DNA of 64,000 nt. Origin: Xenorhabdus bovienii (GTDB lineage Bacteria; Pseudomonadota; Gammaproteobacteria; Enterobacterales; Enterobacteriaceae). The stretch spans positions 18,691 through 82,690 of the forward strand of contig NZ_JANAIF010000010.1 of NCBI RefSeq assembly GCF_024721015.1, in the 5' to 3' direction. The notes below the pieces were generated by a model. The model was not told the DNA's origin. It saw nothing but the letters and a program-made list of their open reading frames with translations, and ran no database searches. Positions within the stretch are counted from its first letter, which is position 1. Each line of letters starts with the position of its first letter. The position numbers and the translations under genes are program-made. Shown piece by piece: positions 42,884 through 52,803 of this stretch.

Positions 42884-43091
42884 TTTATTTTATAACCAGC
42901 CAAGATTGTCAAATCATTTTATGGACACGGATGAATATCATGAATTTTCTAGAGACTATCCGTCACGATGCGAATATATTGCAATTTACACAATCACCTA
43001 AATATACATATCAATTCTATGCGATAGCTTCTAAGCAAAATCACAAAAAATCGGGTACAATTACCAAAATTTGTCAGTGAATTAGAGAGTA

Positions 43092-43634
43092 ATGAAGAAG
43101 AAAAATCTGATGAGTGAAGAAGATATCAGTCTATTTCGAACGTCTGTCACGGGAGCCCGCCGCATCGTTCAAGACACCGTTTTACACTCCCCTCAAAGAA
43201 AAAAAATCAGCTATGTTGCACCTGCACGTTTGATGCAAGAACAAGTCGATGCCAGTTACTATTTTTCCGATGAGTTCCAACCCAATTTGGATATGGAAGG
43301 CCCAACCCGCTATATTCGAGAAGGTGCCAATCATTATGAATTGAAGAAGCTGCGTCGTGGTGATTATTCCCCTGAGCTTTTTCTGGACTTACATGGATTA
43401 ACCCAACTACAGGCCAAACAAGAAATTGGCGCTCTAATTGCAGCCTGCCGTCGTGAACACATTTATTGCGCCTGCGTCATGCATGGCCACGGTAAACATA
43501 TTCTTAAACAGCAAACTCCTTTATGGCTTGCCCAGCACCCTGATATTATTGCCTTCCATCAAGCCCCCAAAGAATGGGGAGGTAACGCTGCACTACTCAT
43601 TTTGGTAGAAATGAATGAACTCATGCAGCGTTAA
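43092..43634 (+). CDS. smrB: ribosome rescue endonuclease SmrB
   Basis: The protein has 180 residues (E. coli SmrB/YfcN 183). The C-terminal Smr domain (about 95-175) has the [18 protein letters not shown] signature and [19 protein letters not shown] with its GxGxHxLK-type loop. SmrB cleaves mRNA between collided ribosomes. GAGAG precedes the ATG. It is divergent from the hutI operon and convergent with sixA, 18 bp apart. Confidence 0.95.
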   Translation: MKKKNLMSEEDISLFRTSVTGARRIVQDTVLHSPQRKKISYVAPARLMQEQVDASYYFSDEFQPNLDMEGPTRYIREGANHYELKKLRRGDYSPELFLDLHGLTQLQAKQEIGALIAACRREHIYCACVMHGHGKHILKQQTPLWLAQHPDIIAFHQAPKEWGGNAALLILVEMNELMQR

Positions 43635-43652
43635 TTTACCCTCTGTATGAAG

Positions 43653-44135
43653 TTAGTCTTTCGCTGCTAATTGCGCCGGAGAGGTTTGCCATAACAGGCG
43701 GCCTTTCTCTGTTTGAGGATCTAATTCCACACAGGCAATACTGGAGGTAGCAAACATAGGCGGAGTTTGCTCAGGGCAAAGCTCAGAAACTAAATAACCT
43801 ACTAAGGGTAAATGAGAAACCACCAATACAGCGTTGTACTCTTGCGTTGCCAAAACCTGCAAGTAGCTCGCCACCAATGCGACATCTCCCGACGGCTTTA
43901 ACTCAGCCAGTTCTTCCTCATTGCCAGGCAACGCTAAGTTTTCACGAACCACCTTTAAAGTCTGCTTTGCCCGGATATAAGGGCTGACTAAGATACAATC
44001 AACATCAGGCTCTTGTTGCGTAAGCCAGCAGGCCATTTCCTGTGATTCTTGCTGCCCACGAGGAGTCAGCTCCCGTGTTGCATCACTGATCGAATGTAAG
44101 GCAGCATCACCGTGGCGCATAATAAAAACGTACAT
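43653..44135 (-). CDS. sixA: phosphohistidine phosphatase SixA
   Basis: A 160-residue histidine phosphatase. The catalytic RHG motif is at the N-terminus (YVFIMRHGDAAL), with SPYIRAKQTLKVV and the second His in VVSHLPLVGYLVSEL. SixA removes phosphate from the ArcB HPt domain and from the NPr/PtsN phosphorelay in E. coli. It is convergent with smrB as in the E. coli order. Confidence 0.95.
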   Translation of the reverse strand: MYVFIMRHGDAALHSISDATRELTPRGQQESQEMACWLTQQEPDVDCILVSPYIRAKQTLKVVRENLALPGNEEELAELKPSGDVALVASYLQVLATQEYNAVLVVSHLPLVGYLVSELCPEQTPPMFATSSIACVELDPQTEKGRLLWQTSPAQLAAKD

Positions 44136-44476
44136 AATCCACCGTTTAGTTAATTTCAGAACCTGTCCCCATCCAATACATAATTAAATATTTATGAGAC
44201 AAGCCATGGGTTTACGGCATTAATAATGAAATCCAAGTGATATTATCAAGGTAATCTTTGTTACAAAAACGTTTCAGTTAGAGCTAACTGGCATTTTGCC
44301 CTAAAACAAAAACAAATAAAATGACTAAAAATGATTTATATCTGATTGTCTCGATATCATTATCTCCTGCTATTCAGTGAGTTAAAATAATCAAGAAACC
44401 ATAAATTATTTTTCATAAAAAAATCGGCTCCGATAACAAGAGCCGATATAACTGATTTTACGAATGAAACTGTTAT
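44136..44476. other. intergenic region sixA-fadJ
   Basis: A 340-bp non-coding stretch holding the sixA promoter at its left and the fadJ terminator at 44423-44447. No reading frame or other recognisable element. Confidence 0.5.
44423..44447 (-). terminator. terminator of fadIJ
   Basis: The minus strand reads ATCGGCTC, 9-nt loop, GAGCCGAT, then T-rich tail TTTTTTATG, about 30 bp after the fadJ stop. Confidence 0.85.
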
Positions 44477-46654
44477 TTATTTGTAGAATTTCTTTTTCTG
44501 TTCAGCCATCTGAACTAAATATTCACAAGGCGTAAATCTCTCTCCGTGCTGCTGTTCCAGACGACGTAAAATTGCCACAACCTTATCGCTGCCAAGCCTA
44601 TCAATATAACGGAATGGACCTCCCAAGAATGGCGGGAAACCAATGCCAAATACCGCACCAATATCACCATCACGGGGGCTTCTGATAATACCTTCATCTA
44701 AACAGCGAACAGCTTCATTCAACATGAGCATCATGCAACGCTGAGCAATGTCTGATGGTTGCATTTTTGCATGTGGCTTAATTTTCAACAGGGAATAAAT
44801 CGAGGCATCCACCTCTTTGGTTTTGTTGCCAAAAGGCCAGAATTTGCTCTTTTTAGCGCCATACGAATAGAAACCACGGCCATTCTTTTTACCTTTTCGG
44901 TTATCTTTTAATACTGCATCCAAGAAGCCTGGTGCGGTAAATCTGCTCCCCAATTGTGCCACCAGAATAGGAATAATTTTTGTACCAACATCAATGCCGA
45001 CTTCATCCAGCAAATTAATTGGCCCAATCGGGAAACCAAAATCTACCAGTGCCTTATCGATATGATCGATCGGTTCACCTTCCGCCAGACAATAACCCGC
45101 TTCATTAATGTAAGGGGACAAAATCCGGTTAACATAGAACCCGGCTTTATCACCCACGACAATAGCCGTTTTTCCCTGTTTTTTGGCTAGTGCGACTGCG
45201 GTTGCAATCGTTTTTTCACTTGTTCCCGCATGTGGAATAACTTCCACCAATGGCATTTTATCAACGGGACTGAAATAGTGGAGGCCAATCACTTGCTCTG
45301 GTCGAGAGGCTATTTCAGCGATCTGGCAAATTGGCAACGATGAAGTATTCGAAGCAAAAATTGTTTCAGGTTTCGAATGTTCTTCAACTTCTGCAACCAT
45401 TTTTCGTTTCAGCGCCAAATCTTCAAATACAGCTTCAACCACAATATCAGCCTGTCTGAAGCCACTGTAATCAGTGGTTCCCGAAATCAAGGCCATCTGG
45501 CGAGAACGCTCGCTTGATTTCAAACGACGTTGTTTTACCCGCCTGGAAAGAATATCCCAGGTATATTTCAAAGCCTGATTGACACCTTTCTGATTAATGT
45601 CTTTGATACGAACAGGCAAGTTACCGCGTGTCATGGTCACGTTGGCAATACCGCCTCCCATCAAGCCGCCGCCCAAAATCCCCACATACTTGATCTCGGC
45701 AGGCTGTTCCGACGAGCCGGTTTCATTTTTTAGCGACGTTGAGGAAAAAAACAAGCTGCGTAAGGCTGCCGATTCTGGTGACATTGCCAGTTCACCAAAC
45801 GCCTTGGCTTCTGCCTGAAAACCTTTTTTAAGCCCCTTTTCCAATCCGGTGCGAACGACATTAATAATACGTTCTGGTGCAGGATAGTGGCCATGGGTTT
45901 TCGCACGCGTTTTTTGATGAACCATATGGAACAACAATGGCCTGCCCAGAGTGCTCGCCAAAATACGCTGAGACCATGCCAATGGCTTACGCTTGGAGAT
46001 GCCTTTCTTGACATACTGAACAGCCACATCCAGCAAAATATCTAAAGGAACTGCATCATCCACCACACCCAGACGCTGTGCCTGCTTAGCCTTGAGCTGT
46101 CGGCCAGTCAATATCATATCCAAGGCTGCACTGACACCTATCAGGCGAGGCAATCGCTGAGTTCCTCCAGAGCCCGGCAGTAATCCAAGCTGAACTTCCG
46201 GCAAACCAAGACGAGTTTTATCATCCAGAGAACAGACACGCGCATGACAGGCCAAAGCCAGTTCCAGCCCTCCCCCCAAACACGCACCGTGAATGGCGGC
46301 AACTACAGGTAAACGATAATTGGCAATTTGAGCAAATAGCCTCTGACCTTTTTCAGCCAGTTCCATCGCATCTTCTTCGGTTTGGCAGCCTGCTATCATC
46401 GTGATGTCAGCACCGGCGATAAAAGTATCAGGCTTACCAGACACGATCACCAACCCTTTCAAGCCAGAGGCCTGTTGTGCCTTCTCAAAGACAGTCAGAA
46501 ACTGCTCAACAAATTCCGCTTTCAGTGTGTTTACTTTTTCGCCTGGTACATCAATGGTAATCACGCCAACCTTGTCATCTCTGACCGAAAAGCTGAATAC
46601 CGATTGCTTCGGTTGTGTCTCTGACATAATGGTTTCTTTTTCGCCCTGAGCCAT
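44477..46654 (-). CDS. fadJ: fatty-acid oxidation complex alpha subunit FadJ
   Basis: The protein has 725 residues (E. coli 714). The ATG at 46654 overlaps the fadI stop (TAATG) with GGAGGT eight bases upstream. The N-terminal enoyl-CoA hydratase domain (about 20-200) has [19 protein letters not shown] and [20 protein letters not shown]; the 3-hydroxyacyl-CoA dehydrogenase domain (about 325-600) has [13 protein letters not shown] and [14 protein letters not shown], ending with [19 protein letters not shown]. It is the FadJ rather than FadB type by length and position beside fadI and sixA. Confidence 0.96.
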   Translation of the reverse strand: MAQGEKETIMSETQPKQSVFSFSVRDDKVGVITIDVPGEKVNTLKAEFVEQFLTVFEKAQQASGLKGLVIVSGKPDTFIAGADITMIAGCQTEEDAMELAEKGQRLFAQIANYRLPVVAAIHGACLGGGLELALACHARVCSLDDKTRLGLPEVQLGLLPGSGGTQRLPRLIGVSAALDMILTGRQLKAKQAQRLGVVDDAVPLDILLDVAVQYVKKGISKRKPLAWSQRILASTLGRPLLFHMVHQKTRAKTHGHYPAPERIINVVRTGLEKGLKKGFQAEAKAFGELAMSPESAALRSLFFSSTSLKNETGSSEQPAEIKYVGILGGGLMGGGIANVTMTRGNLPVRIKDINQKGVNQALKYTWDILSRRVKQRRLKSSERSRQMALISGTTDYSGFRQADIVVEAVFEDLALKRKMVAEVEEHSKPETIFASNTSSLPICQIAEIASRPEQVIGLHYFSPVDKMPLVEVIPHAGTSEKTIATAVALAKKQGKTAIVVGDKAGFYVNRILSPYINEAGYCLAEGEPIDHIDKALVDFGFPIGPINLLDEVGIDVGTKIIPILVAQLGSRFTAPGFLDAVLKDNRKGKKNGRGFYSYGAKKSKFWPFGNKTKEVDASIYSLLKIKPHAKMQPSDIAQRCMMLMLNEAVRCLDEGIIRSPRDGDIGAVFGIGFPPFLGGPFRYIDRLGSDKVVAILRRLEQQHGERFTPCEYLVQMAEQKKKFYK

Positions 46655-47964
46655 TATTCTACCTCCAATACCATCGCTACACCCAATCCACCTGCGGCAC
46701 AGGCTGTCGTCAGCCCAAACCCGCCACCACGACGACGCAATTCGTTCAATGTCTGGGTGACCATTCTGGCACCTGTCGCGGCAAATGGATGACCATAAGC
46801 TATTGAACCACCTAATACGTTAAATTTATCCATATCTACGTCACCCATTGCCTGAGAGCGCCCCAGTTTTTCACGCGCAAACTTTTCACTGGCAAACATT
46901 TTCAAGTTCGCCAGTGTTTGAGCGGCAAACGCTTCGTGCATATCAATGAGTGAAAGTTGATTCAAAGTGATACCCGCCCGCTCCAGCGCAATTGGTGTCG
47001 CATAAGATGGCCCCAACAGCATATCCTGCCAGACATCAATCGCAGAAAACGCATAACTGCGCAAATAACCCAGTGGGGTCATACCAAGCTCTTTGGCGAC
47101 CGATTCGCGCATTAACATGACTGCGGCGGCACCATCAGTCAACGGAGTACTATTCGCCGCGGTTACGGTTCCGTACTTACGATCAAAGGCTGGCCGCAAT
47201 TTGGAGTAAGATGTGAGAACTGAATTTTTTCGGATGTTATTATCTTCTGTCAATGTGTCGCGGTATGGCGGAAAATGTGCCGCTACCACTTCCTTATTCA
47301 AACAACCCTGCTGCCAGGCTTTGGCTGCCAGTATATGGGAACGGTGTGCCAACTCATCCTGCTCTTCGCGGCTGATATGATAGGTTTTAGCCATTTGTTC
47401 AGCCGTATCACCCATCCTCAATCCGGTGGAATATTCAGCAACCGCAGGAGATACTGGCAGTAAATCCCGTAATTTCAATCGACTGATTAATTTTAAGCGC
47501 TGTGACAAACTCTTGGCTTTGTTCATATCGACCAAAGTGCGAGCCAGTGATTTTGTTACCCCAATCGGTAATACAGATGAGGAATCAGCGCCGCCGGCAA
47601 TGCCTACATTCACTGTGCCAGCCATAATACTTTCAGCCACATTCGCAATCGCCTGAAAACTGGTTGCACAGGCACGGGAAACACTATAGGCATCAGTGCT
47701 GACACTTAATCCTGCGCCTAATACGATTTCCCTTGCAATATTCGGTGCTTCCGGCATTTGAACGACTTGCCCAAACACCAGTTGGTCGATCTTCTCTGGC
47801 GACAATCCGCTTCTGATGACCAGTTCACTGACAACGGCTTTTCCCAAATCGACAGCTGGGATACCATGGTAACTCGTTGCCTGTTTCGCAAAAGGAAGGC
47901 GCAACCCACTGACAATAGCAACACGCTCCTTTTGCTGTGCCACTTTTGTTGAAGAACGACCCAT
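46654..47964 (-). CDS. fadI: acetyl-CoA acyltransferase FadI
   Basis: The start is ATG 47964 (MGRSSTKV) with AGGAG upstream; a TTG five codons earlier is not needed. The 436-residue thiolase has nucleophile Cys in [20 protein letters not shown], the second-half [13 protein letters not shown] and [20 protein letters not shown], and terminal Cys region [14 protein letters not shown]. It cleaves 3-ketoacyl-CoA in beta-oxidation and is translationally coupled to fadJ. A FadR-like box lies about 65 bp upstream. Confidence 0.97.
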   Translation of the reverse strand: MGRSSTKVAQQKERVAIVSGLRLPFAKQATSYHGIPAVDLGKAVVSELVIRSGLSPEKIDQLVFGQVVQMPEAPNIAREIVLGAGLSVSTDAYSVSRACATSFQAIANVAESIMAGTVNVGIAGGADSSSVLPIGVTKSLARTLVDMNKAKSLSQRLKLISRLKLRDLLPVSPAVAEYSTGLRMGDTAEQMAKTYHISREEQDELAHRSHILAAKAWQQGCLNKEVVAAHFPPYRDTLTEDNNIRKNSVLTSYSKLRPAFDRKYGTVTAANSTPLTDGAAAVMLMRESVAKELGMTPLGYLRSYAFSAIDVWQDMLLGPSYATPIALERAGITLNQLSLIDMHEAFAAQTLANLKMFASEKFAREKLGRSQAMGDVDMDKFNVLGGSIAYGHPFAATGARMVTQTLNELRRRGGGFGLTTACAAGGLGVAMVLEVE

Positions 47965-48029
47965 AGCAACTCCTGACAATAATTATTAATTAAATCAATT
48001 GATTGATTAAAAATATTTACTCACCTCAC

Positions 48030-48046
48030 AAGAGGTCAGACCTGAT
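48030..48046. promoter_or_regulatory. candidate FadR site upstream of fadIJ
   Basis: AAGAGGTCAGACCTGAT has the GGTCNGACC core of the FadR consensus (AACTGGTCNGACCAGTT), 66-82 bp upstream of the fadI start. FadR represses fad genes in the absence of long-chain acyl-CoA. Confidence 0.7.
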
Positions 48047-48147
48047 GGAGCATTGTTAACGCAATGTTGGAAAATAGCAAACAGGAATAGACGAAAAATG
48101 CGAGCAAGAGCAACAAACCGCGGTGGGAAAACGGTTACTGAAGATAA

Positions 48148-48444
48148 TTAGCGTAATCCTAATTGAAAAATCAGGGCCTCAGCCTGACAGCTAAACGTAA
48201 AATCTATAGTCAGTTGCACCCCATCGTCAACTGCTTCGATTTTATGGCTTATTACGCATGGCTCTGACTCCACCGATTTTGCCTTTATAGTCAATGTATT
48301 AATCATCATTTCCGCTTCTTGTCCATTGGCAAAAACACGCAGGTAAGAGGCGGTGCAGTCTTCATTGTCAATGACGGTACCGACATCAACGCAACAGCAG
48401 GTGGCTGTTTCTTCCACATTACAACGTTTAATTGTATCAGGCAT
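48148..48444 (-). CDS. yfcZ: YfcZ/YiiS family protein
   Basis: A 98-residue small protein (E. coli YfcZ 94) of the DUF406 family, with the Cys-rich N-terminal ETATCCCVDVGTVIDNED. The function is unknown. It sits between fadI and fadL as in E. coli. Confidence 0.88.
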   Translation of the reverse strand: MPDTIKRCNVEETATCCCVDVGTVIDNEDCTASYLRVFANGQEAEMMINTLTIKAKSVESEPCVISHKIEAVDDGVQLTIDFTFSCQAEALIFQLGLR

Positions 48445-48795
48445 TTTTTTCTCCTACGATGAAAGCCTATCGATGATTTTACGTTGTTCCAACCTCCGAT
48501 AACCAGCGTTTACGCTGTTTGGCATCACTTATTTCATTATTTATTGATCTCATCGCGCTAACAAACTAGCCATCACAATTCGTTAACATGCGCTGCCTGT
48601 TTTTTGTTAAGCTCGTCCCATTTCGGCAATCATTTTAGACATATCTTAAAAACATTCTTGCAACATCTTCTAATGTCAGGCCTATACTTCCTGCACTGGT
48701 CTGATTTGTCATTATGATAAACCGACTCTACAATCCCGCGCTCTCAGCTACTTGAGTAGCATGTTAAATAATAATTAAATAATGAGGTTTTGGTT
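48445..48795. promoter_or_regulatory. yfcZ-fadL divergent promoter region
   Basis: 350 bp without a gene. It contains the FadR-like box at 48694-48710 and the likely fadL leader with an upstream AT-rich tract. No other element is recognised. Confidence 0.5.
48694..48710. promoter_or_regulatory. candidate FadR site upstream of fadL
   Basis: CACTGGTCTGATTTGTC matches the left half (CACTGGTCTGA) of FadR operators, about 85-102 bp before the fadL start; E. coli fadL is FadR-repressed through similar sites. Confidence 0.65.
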
Positions 48796-50118
48796 ATGAG
48801 CCAAAAAAACCTGTTTACGCGTTCAGCATTAGCAGTGGCGGTTGCAGTCATTTCATCCAACGCTAGTGCTGCCGGTTTTCAATTAAATGAGTATTCCACA
48901 TCAGGACTTGGTCGGGCTTTTTCTGGAGCAGGTGTCGTTGCAGATAACGCGTCTGAGGGTAGTCGTAACCCCGCAGCCATGACCCTATTTGATCGCCCAT
49001 CATTTTCCAGCGGCTTGGTTTATGTAAAGCCGAACGTTGACATCACGGGTAGATCTCCAGTTCCTCAACTAGGCACTGGCGTTAAAAACAGCACTGATGC
49101 TAAAAATATTGCCCCACATGCATGGATACCAAACTTACATTTTATTACACCGATCAATGATCAGTGGTTCCTGGGTGCATCAGCGACGTCCAACTTTGGA
49201 TTGGCAACTGAATTCAGTAATAACTATGCTGCTGGCTTGGTTGGAGGCAAAACCTCACTTAAAACCGTTAACCTGAACCTGAGCGGTGCATATAAATTTA
49301 ATGATCAATTTAGCTTTGGTTTGGGTGTCAATGCCGTCTATGCGGATGCTACTATTGTTCGTCACATGGGTGAAGTAGGTCCTTATAACCCACGAGCACC
49401 TATTCCAGCAACCTATGAAGCTTCCCGTTTAGAAGGCAAAGATTGGGGCTATGGCTGGAATGCAGGCATTCTGTATCAGTATGATGAGAATAACCGTTAT
49501 AGCCTGACTTACCGTTCAAAAGTCAAAGTGAAGTTTAAAGATGGCGATTTCAGTAACGACTTACCAGAGTTTTTACCCAATGGCACTGGCGGCAATACAA
49601 TTAAGGGTACGCTGGATCTGAATTTACCTGATATGTGGGAAGTCTCCGGCTATAACCGTGTCGCACCTCAATGGGCTATTCACTACAGCTTCCTCTATAC
49701 TGGCTGGAGTGAATTCAAGGAGCTGAGAGGCAAGAATAAAGGCAATGGTAACACGCTGTTCCACAAAGATGAAAACTTCCGTAATGCCTACCGCGTCTCC
49801 CTGGGTACAACTTACTACTATGATGACAACTGGACATTCCGTACTGGTATCGCCTTCGATCAAAGCCCTGTGCCCGCCCAAAACCGTTCTATCTCTATTC
49901 CAGATCAGGATCGTTTCTGGTTAAGTTTGGGAAGCACTTACACATTCAATAAAGATGCCTCTGTGGATGTCGGTGTTTCCTACATGCGTGGAAAGAAAGT
50001 ACGTGTTAGCGAAAAATTACCAGAAGATGTTCAAAGAGGACCTTTTAGTCAACCCTATGAGTTCGATTCCAAAGGAACTGCATGGTTGTACGGTGTGAAC
50101 TTTAACTACACGTTCTAA
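48796..50118 (+). CDS. fadL: long-chain fatty acid outer-membrane transporter FadL
   Basis: The start is ATG 48796 ([18 protein letters not shown]), with GAGG upstream; a TTG two codons earlier is in frame but unlikely. The 440-residue precursor has a signal peptide ending near [18 protein letters not shown], the typical mature FadL N-terminus that plugs the barrel. A 14-strand barrel follows and ends in Phe (YGVNFNYTF), as required for BAM insertion. It carries long-chain fatty acids into the periplasm for FadD and the fadIJ system. A strong terminator follows. Confidence 0.96.
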   Translation: MSQKNLFTRSALAVAVAVISSNASAAGFQLNEYSTSGLGRAFSGAGVVADNASEGSRNPAAMTLFDRPSFSSGLVYVKPNVDITGRSPVPQLGTGVKNSTDAKNIAPHAWIPNLHFITPINDQWFLGASATSNFGLATEFSNNYAAGLVGGKTSLKTVNLNLSGAYKFNDQFSFGLGVNAVYADATIVRHMGEVGPYNPRAPIPATYEASRLEGKDWGYGWNAGILYQYDENNRYSLTYRSKVKVKFKDGDFSNDLPEFLPNGTGGNTIKGTLDLNLPDMWEVSGYNRVAPQWAIHYSFLYTGWSEFKELRGKNKGNGNTLFHKDENFRNAYRVSLGTTYYYDDNWTFRTGIAFDQSPVPAQNRSISIPDQDRFWLSLGSTYTFNKDASVDVGVSYMRGKKVRVSEKLPEDVQRGPFSQPYEFDSKGTAWLYGVNFNYTF

Positions 50119-50134
50119 CCGAATACTGAGATCG

Positions 50135-50164
50135 AAAAAAGGATAGCGTGTGCTATCCTTTTTT
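50135..50164. terminator. bidirectional terminator between fadL and mlaA
   Basis: The stem GGATAGC-GTGT-GCTATCC is flanked by A6 on the left and T6 on the right, so it can act for fadL on the plus strand and mlaA on the minus strand. Confidence 0.9.
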
Positions 50165-50180
50165 GATCATGGTTCCATCA

Positions 50181-50933
50181 TTAATCAATGGAATCCAATT
50201 CATCCTGAATCACCGTTGCATTAGGGTTTTGTTCTGGCGAGAGCTTGCCTCCATTGACCATAAAATCATGACGCTGAAAGTACGCTTCACGCATCATCAA
50301 ATATGGATCGGAAGAGTTTTTCAATAGGCCATCGGAATCCAGCAAACGTGCGCGGGTTTCAATACCTTCAAATACCCACTTTCCTACGGACACCCAAGGT
50401 GTGAGATAGCTCAATACGGGGTAAGTCATATCCGCGACATTCCCTCCTTCGTCACGCAGAGTGAAATTGCCGTAACCAGGCAAAACAACATAAGGGCCAT
50501 AACCAACATTGTAATACCCCAGCGTACTACCAAAACGCATTGGATCTTCCTTTGCCAGCTTCGGATTCGCCATTGAAGCGACATCAATCAACCCGCCCAT
50601 TCCCAGAAGGGTATTCAAAAAAAATCGGTTGAAATGCTTCGCGCCATCATGGATATCACCGCGCAGAATACTGTTGACCATACTGGCTGGCTCTTCAAGG
50701 TTACTCACGAAGTTACCAATGCCATTTCGTGCTGGCATCGGTACATAATCACGCCAAGCTACAGCAACGGGTCTCAGAAGATAAGGATCGAGAACATCAT
50801 AATTAAAGTTGAACATGGCACGGTTGAAGCCCTCCAGCGGGTCAGAACGCCTTTGTTCCACCGAATTCGATGAACTGGCACATCCCACCAATAATACTGC
50901 TGTAAGAGCCACCCCGCTCAGACGATACTTCAT
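50181..50933 (-). CDS. mlaA: phospholipid-binding lipoprotein MlaA (VacJ)
   Basis: The start is ATG 50933 (MKYRLSGVALTAVLLVGCASS) with GGAGAAC upstream; a longer frame to 50963 adds a hydrophilic extension not fit for a lipoprotein signal. The lipobox is LVGC. The 250-residue protein has the VacJ signatures DPLEGFNRAMFNFNY and NGIGNFVSNLEEPAS. It removes mislocalised phospholipids from the outer leaflet, working with OmpF/C and the MlaBCDEF system. In E. coli it is likewise convergent with fadL and close to argW. Confidence 0.95.
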   Translation of the reverse strand: MKYRLSGVALTAVLLVGCASSSNSVEQRRSDPLEGFNRAMFNFNYDVLDPYLLRPVAVAWRDYVPMPARNGIGNFVSNLEEPASMVNSILRGDIHDGAKHFNRFFLNTLLGMGGLIDVASMANPKLAKEDPMRFGSTLGYYNVGYGPYVVLPGYGNFTLRDEGGNVADMTYPVLSYLTPWVSVGKWVFEGIETRARLLDSDGLLKNSSDPYLMMREAYFQRHDFMVNGGKLSPEQNPNATVIQDELDSID

Positions 50934-51102
50934 GTTGTTCTCCACGTAATCACTTTTAGACATTGGCTCTCACCTTGCATTCTGCCAATATTTACCAATG
51001 CGTTAAATATACTTTCAATTTCTCATTATTGGTAATCAAAAAAAGTGGTGATTAAATAGGCAAACAGAACGTCATGTCTTATCTCAAGCAAAAAAAAACA
51101 GT

Positions 51103-51108
51103 TATACT
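51103..51108 (+). promoter_or_regulatory. promoter of the broken tRNA-Arg gene
   Basis: TATACT with a GC-rich discriminator GCCCCGC before the tRNA start resembles stringently controlled stable-RNA promoters. The -35 is unclear. Confidence 0.6.
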
Positions 51109-51118
51109 ACGCCCCGCT

Positions 51119-51145
51119 GTCCCCTTAGTTAAATGGATATAACGA
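51119..51145 (+). pseudogene. argW: tRNA-Arg(CCU) gene 5' fragment
   Basis: GTCCCCTTAGTTAAATGGAT followed by ATAACGA equals the first 27 nt of enterobacterial argW (acceptor 5' strand, D arm) apart from small differences in the acceptor stem, and then the sequence departs completely. The anticodon arm, variable loop, T arm and 3' acceptor are absent downstream. It is next to mlaA as in E. coli, and argW is a classic phage attachment site there. It marks the left border of the island that follows; the missing 3' part may be outside this window. Confidence 0.75.
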
Positions 51146-51760
51146 ATAAAGAAGACAATTTATTGTTTTATAAAGAAAAAATAAGATCATTAAAACTTTA
51201 AAAGTACACTAATATGTACACAATTCAGAAAATACCTTGTTTTACCTCCCTATCATTTTACTACTTATAGCTCACTTGCAACAGCTCGCAATTAATATAT
51301 AACTCCCACACAGCAGCCCACTGACTACATTGATGAGATATCGACCGCTACGACTACCTGAAAGAGAAGCGGGGGATTGTGGAGAGGTGGGAAGGAAGGC
51401 TGTTGTCACTTTGATCGAACTTCGGTTGACAAAACAGTGTCAACCAAATTTACCAAATACAGTCATTTCGTCAACCAGCTTCCTCCGCTGGAGGATTCAG
51501 AAAAAATCAAAAGGTTAAAGACGGGAAATCCCGCCTTTATCTATCTCATAGTTTTATCAGTGGGATATGGATTTTATTAATTTCCAAACAGTCATTTCGT
51601 GTCATCCTGACATCGCAAACATACCATTCACCAACCGAGCTTAGTCAAAACGCATTCTCCAGTATTGATGAACCTATTTTATTGATGTTCACTGGCGGAG
51701 CAGTAACCCGCCTTCATGTTATTTAGCAATGAGTATTGTTGATTAAATGAGGGAGTAAAT
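51146..51760. other. island border region without convincing genes
   Basis: About 600 bp between the tRNA fragment and the tail-fibre gene. Two overlapping frames of 62 and 67 codons (51330-51580) have no ribosome-binding site and no recognisable homology. Noted elements are a 13-bp direct repeat ACAGTCATTTCGT (51459-51471 and 51588-51600) and a weak hairpin CGGG-AAAT-CCCG at 51522-51533 followed by CCTTT. Confidence 0.45.
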
Positions 51761-52603
51761 ATGAGTATTCAAAATAATAATCCTGATACACCATGCCCTT
51801 GTGACTGTGATCTTTTCGTGGTACCCAGTCGTAATTATGTAAAAGAATCTATTGAAGAACATGCCCAAAGCCGCAATCACCCCAATGCAACATTGCAAGA
51901 TAAAGGATTTGTGATCCTGAGTAATGATGCTGACAGTAATAACGAAACTAGTGCAGCAACACCAAAAGCGGTGAAAACAGCGCATGACTTAGCAAACTTA
52001 GCAAATCAAAATGCCAACAATGCAAATATAAATGCTAATAATCGCTTAGCTAAAGATCAGAACGGCGCGGACATTCCTGACAAGAAAGCATTCATTAAAA
52101 ACCTCGGTTTAGTGAGCAATTCAACTTTACCTGTCGGAGTCCCCGTTCCTTGGCCAGCAGAAACCCCACCAGAAGGCTGGTTGATATGTAACGGTGACTC
52201 ATTTGATAAAGCAGCATATCCGAAACTGGCTCTTGCCTATCCCTCTGGAAACCTACCTGATTTGAGAGGGGAATTTATTCGCGGTTGGGATGGAGGGCGT
52301 GGAGTGGACGTTGGTCGATCTCTGCTTTCTAATCAAGTGGCAGATATTGCTCCACATAGTCACAGGATTGGCCGCATGTGGTCCAGCTCAAATGGTGGAG
52401 TCGAGGGCTTGGGTACAGGGAACCGCATTTTCAATAGTGTCCACCAAGACATTAACTACGGAGCAGATCCTCGCGGACTAGGTATTGCTATAGGAATGGG
52501 ATCTGGTGGTGTCGGTTATATGGATAATGCGGTTGCTGCTTCAACGGGAACAGAAACACGTCCCCGCAACGTGGCATTTAACTACATAGTGAAAGCAGAT
52601 TAA
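51761..52603 (+). CDS. phage tail collar/fibre protein
   Basis: The protein has 280 residues and begins at ATG 51761 behind GAGGGAG. An N-terminal region (about 1-110) with the phage-fibre linker TPKAVKTAHDLANLANQNAN and DQNGADIPDKKAFIKNLGL is followed by a tail-collar domain (about 120-185, VGVPVPWPAETPPEGWLIC ... NLPDLRGEFIRGWDGG) and a C-terminal Gly-rich tip ending ETRPRNVAFNYIVKAD. It is intact and oriented opposite to the tail-tip gene 200 bp downstream, which is unusual for lambdoid tails. The shared QNGADI linker links it to that tail-tip protein. Confidence 0.85.
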   Translation: MSIQNNNPDTPCPCDCDLFVVPSRNYVKESIEEHAQSRNHPNATLQDKGFVILSNDADSNNETSAATPKAVKTAHDLANLANQNANNANINANNRLAKDQNGADIPDKKAFIKNLGLVSNSTLPVGVPVPWPAETPPEGWLICNGDSFDKAAYPKLALAYPSGNLPDLRGEFIRGWDGGRGVDVGRSLLSNQVADIAPHSHRIGRMWSSSNGGVEGLGTGNRIFNSVHQDINYGADPRGLGIAIGMGSGGVGYMDNAVAASTGTETRPRNVAFNYIVKAD

Positions 52604-52803
52604 TTGATTCCACAGGTAAGGAAGACCGCACTATACCTAGAAAATATTCTAATCCCAGCGATGGAATGGTCGGACGAATAATCCTTAACCCGCAACTTTC
52701 CGCGGGTTAAGACTGGCTTCATTCTTCTACCATCCCCAGCCTCACACCGACCCCAACATCCGCCCCCCAATCCACCCAACTACCCGCTAATCTCCCCTAA
52801 TGG

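Noticed and set aside
51330..51580. Two overlapping small plus-strand frames near the tRNA fragment
   Set aside because: They have no ribosome-binding site, overlap each other in different frames and look like chance openings in island border DNA.
51459..51600. Direct repeat ACAGTCATTTCGT as prophage att core
   Set aside because: The two copies are only 129 bp apart and not in the tRNA fragment, so they cannot bracket the island.
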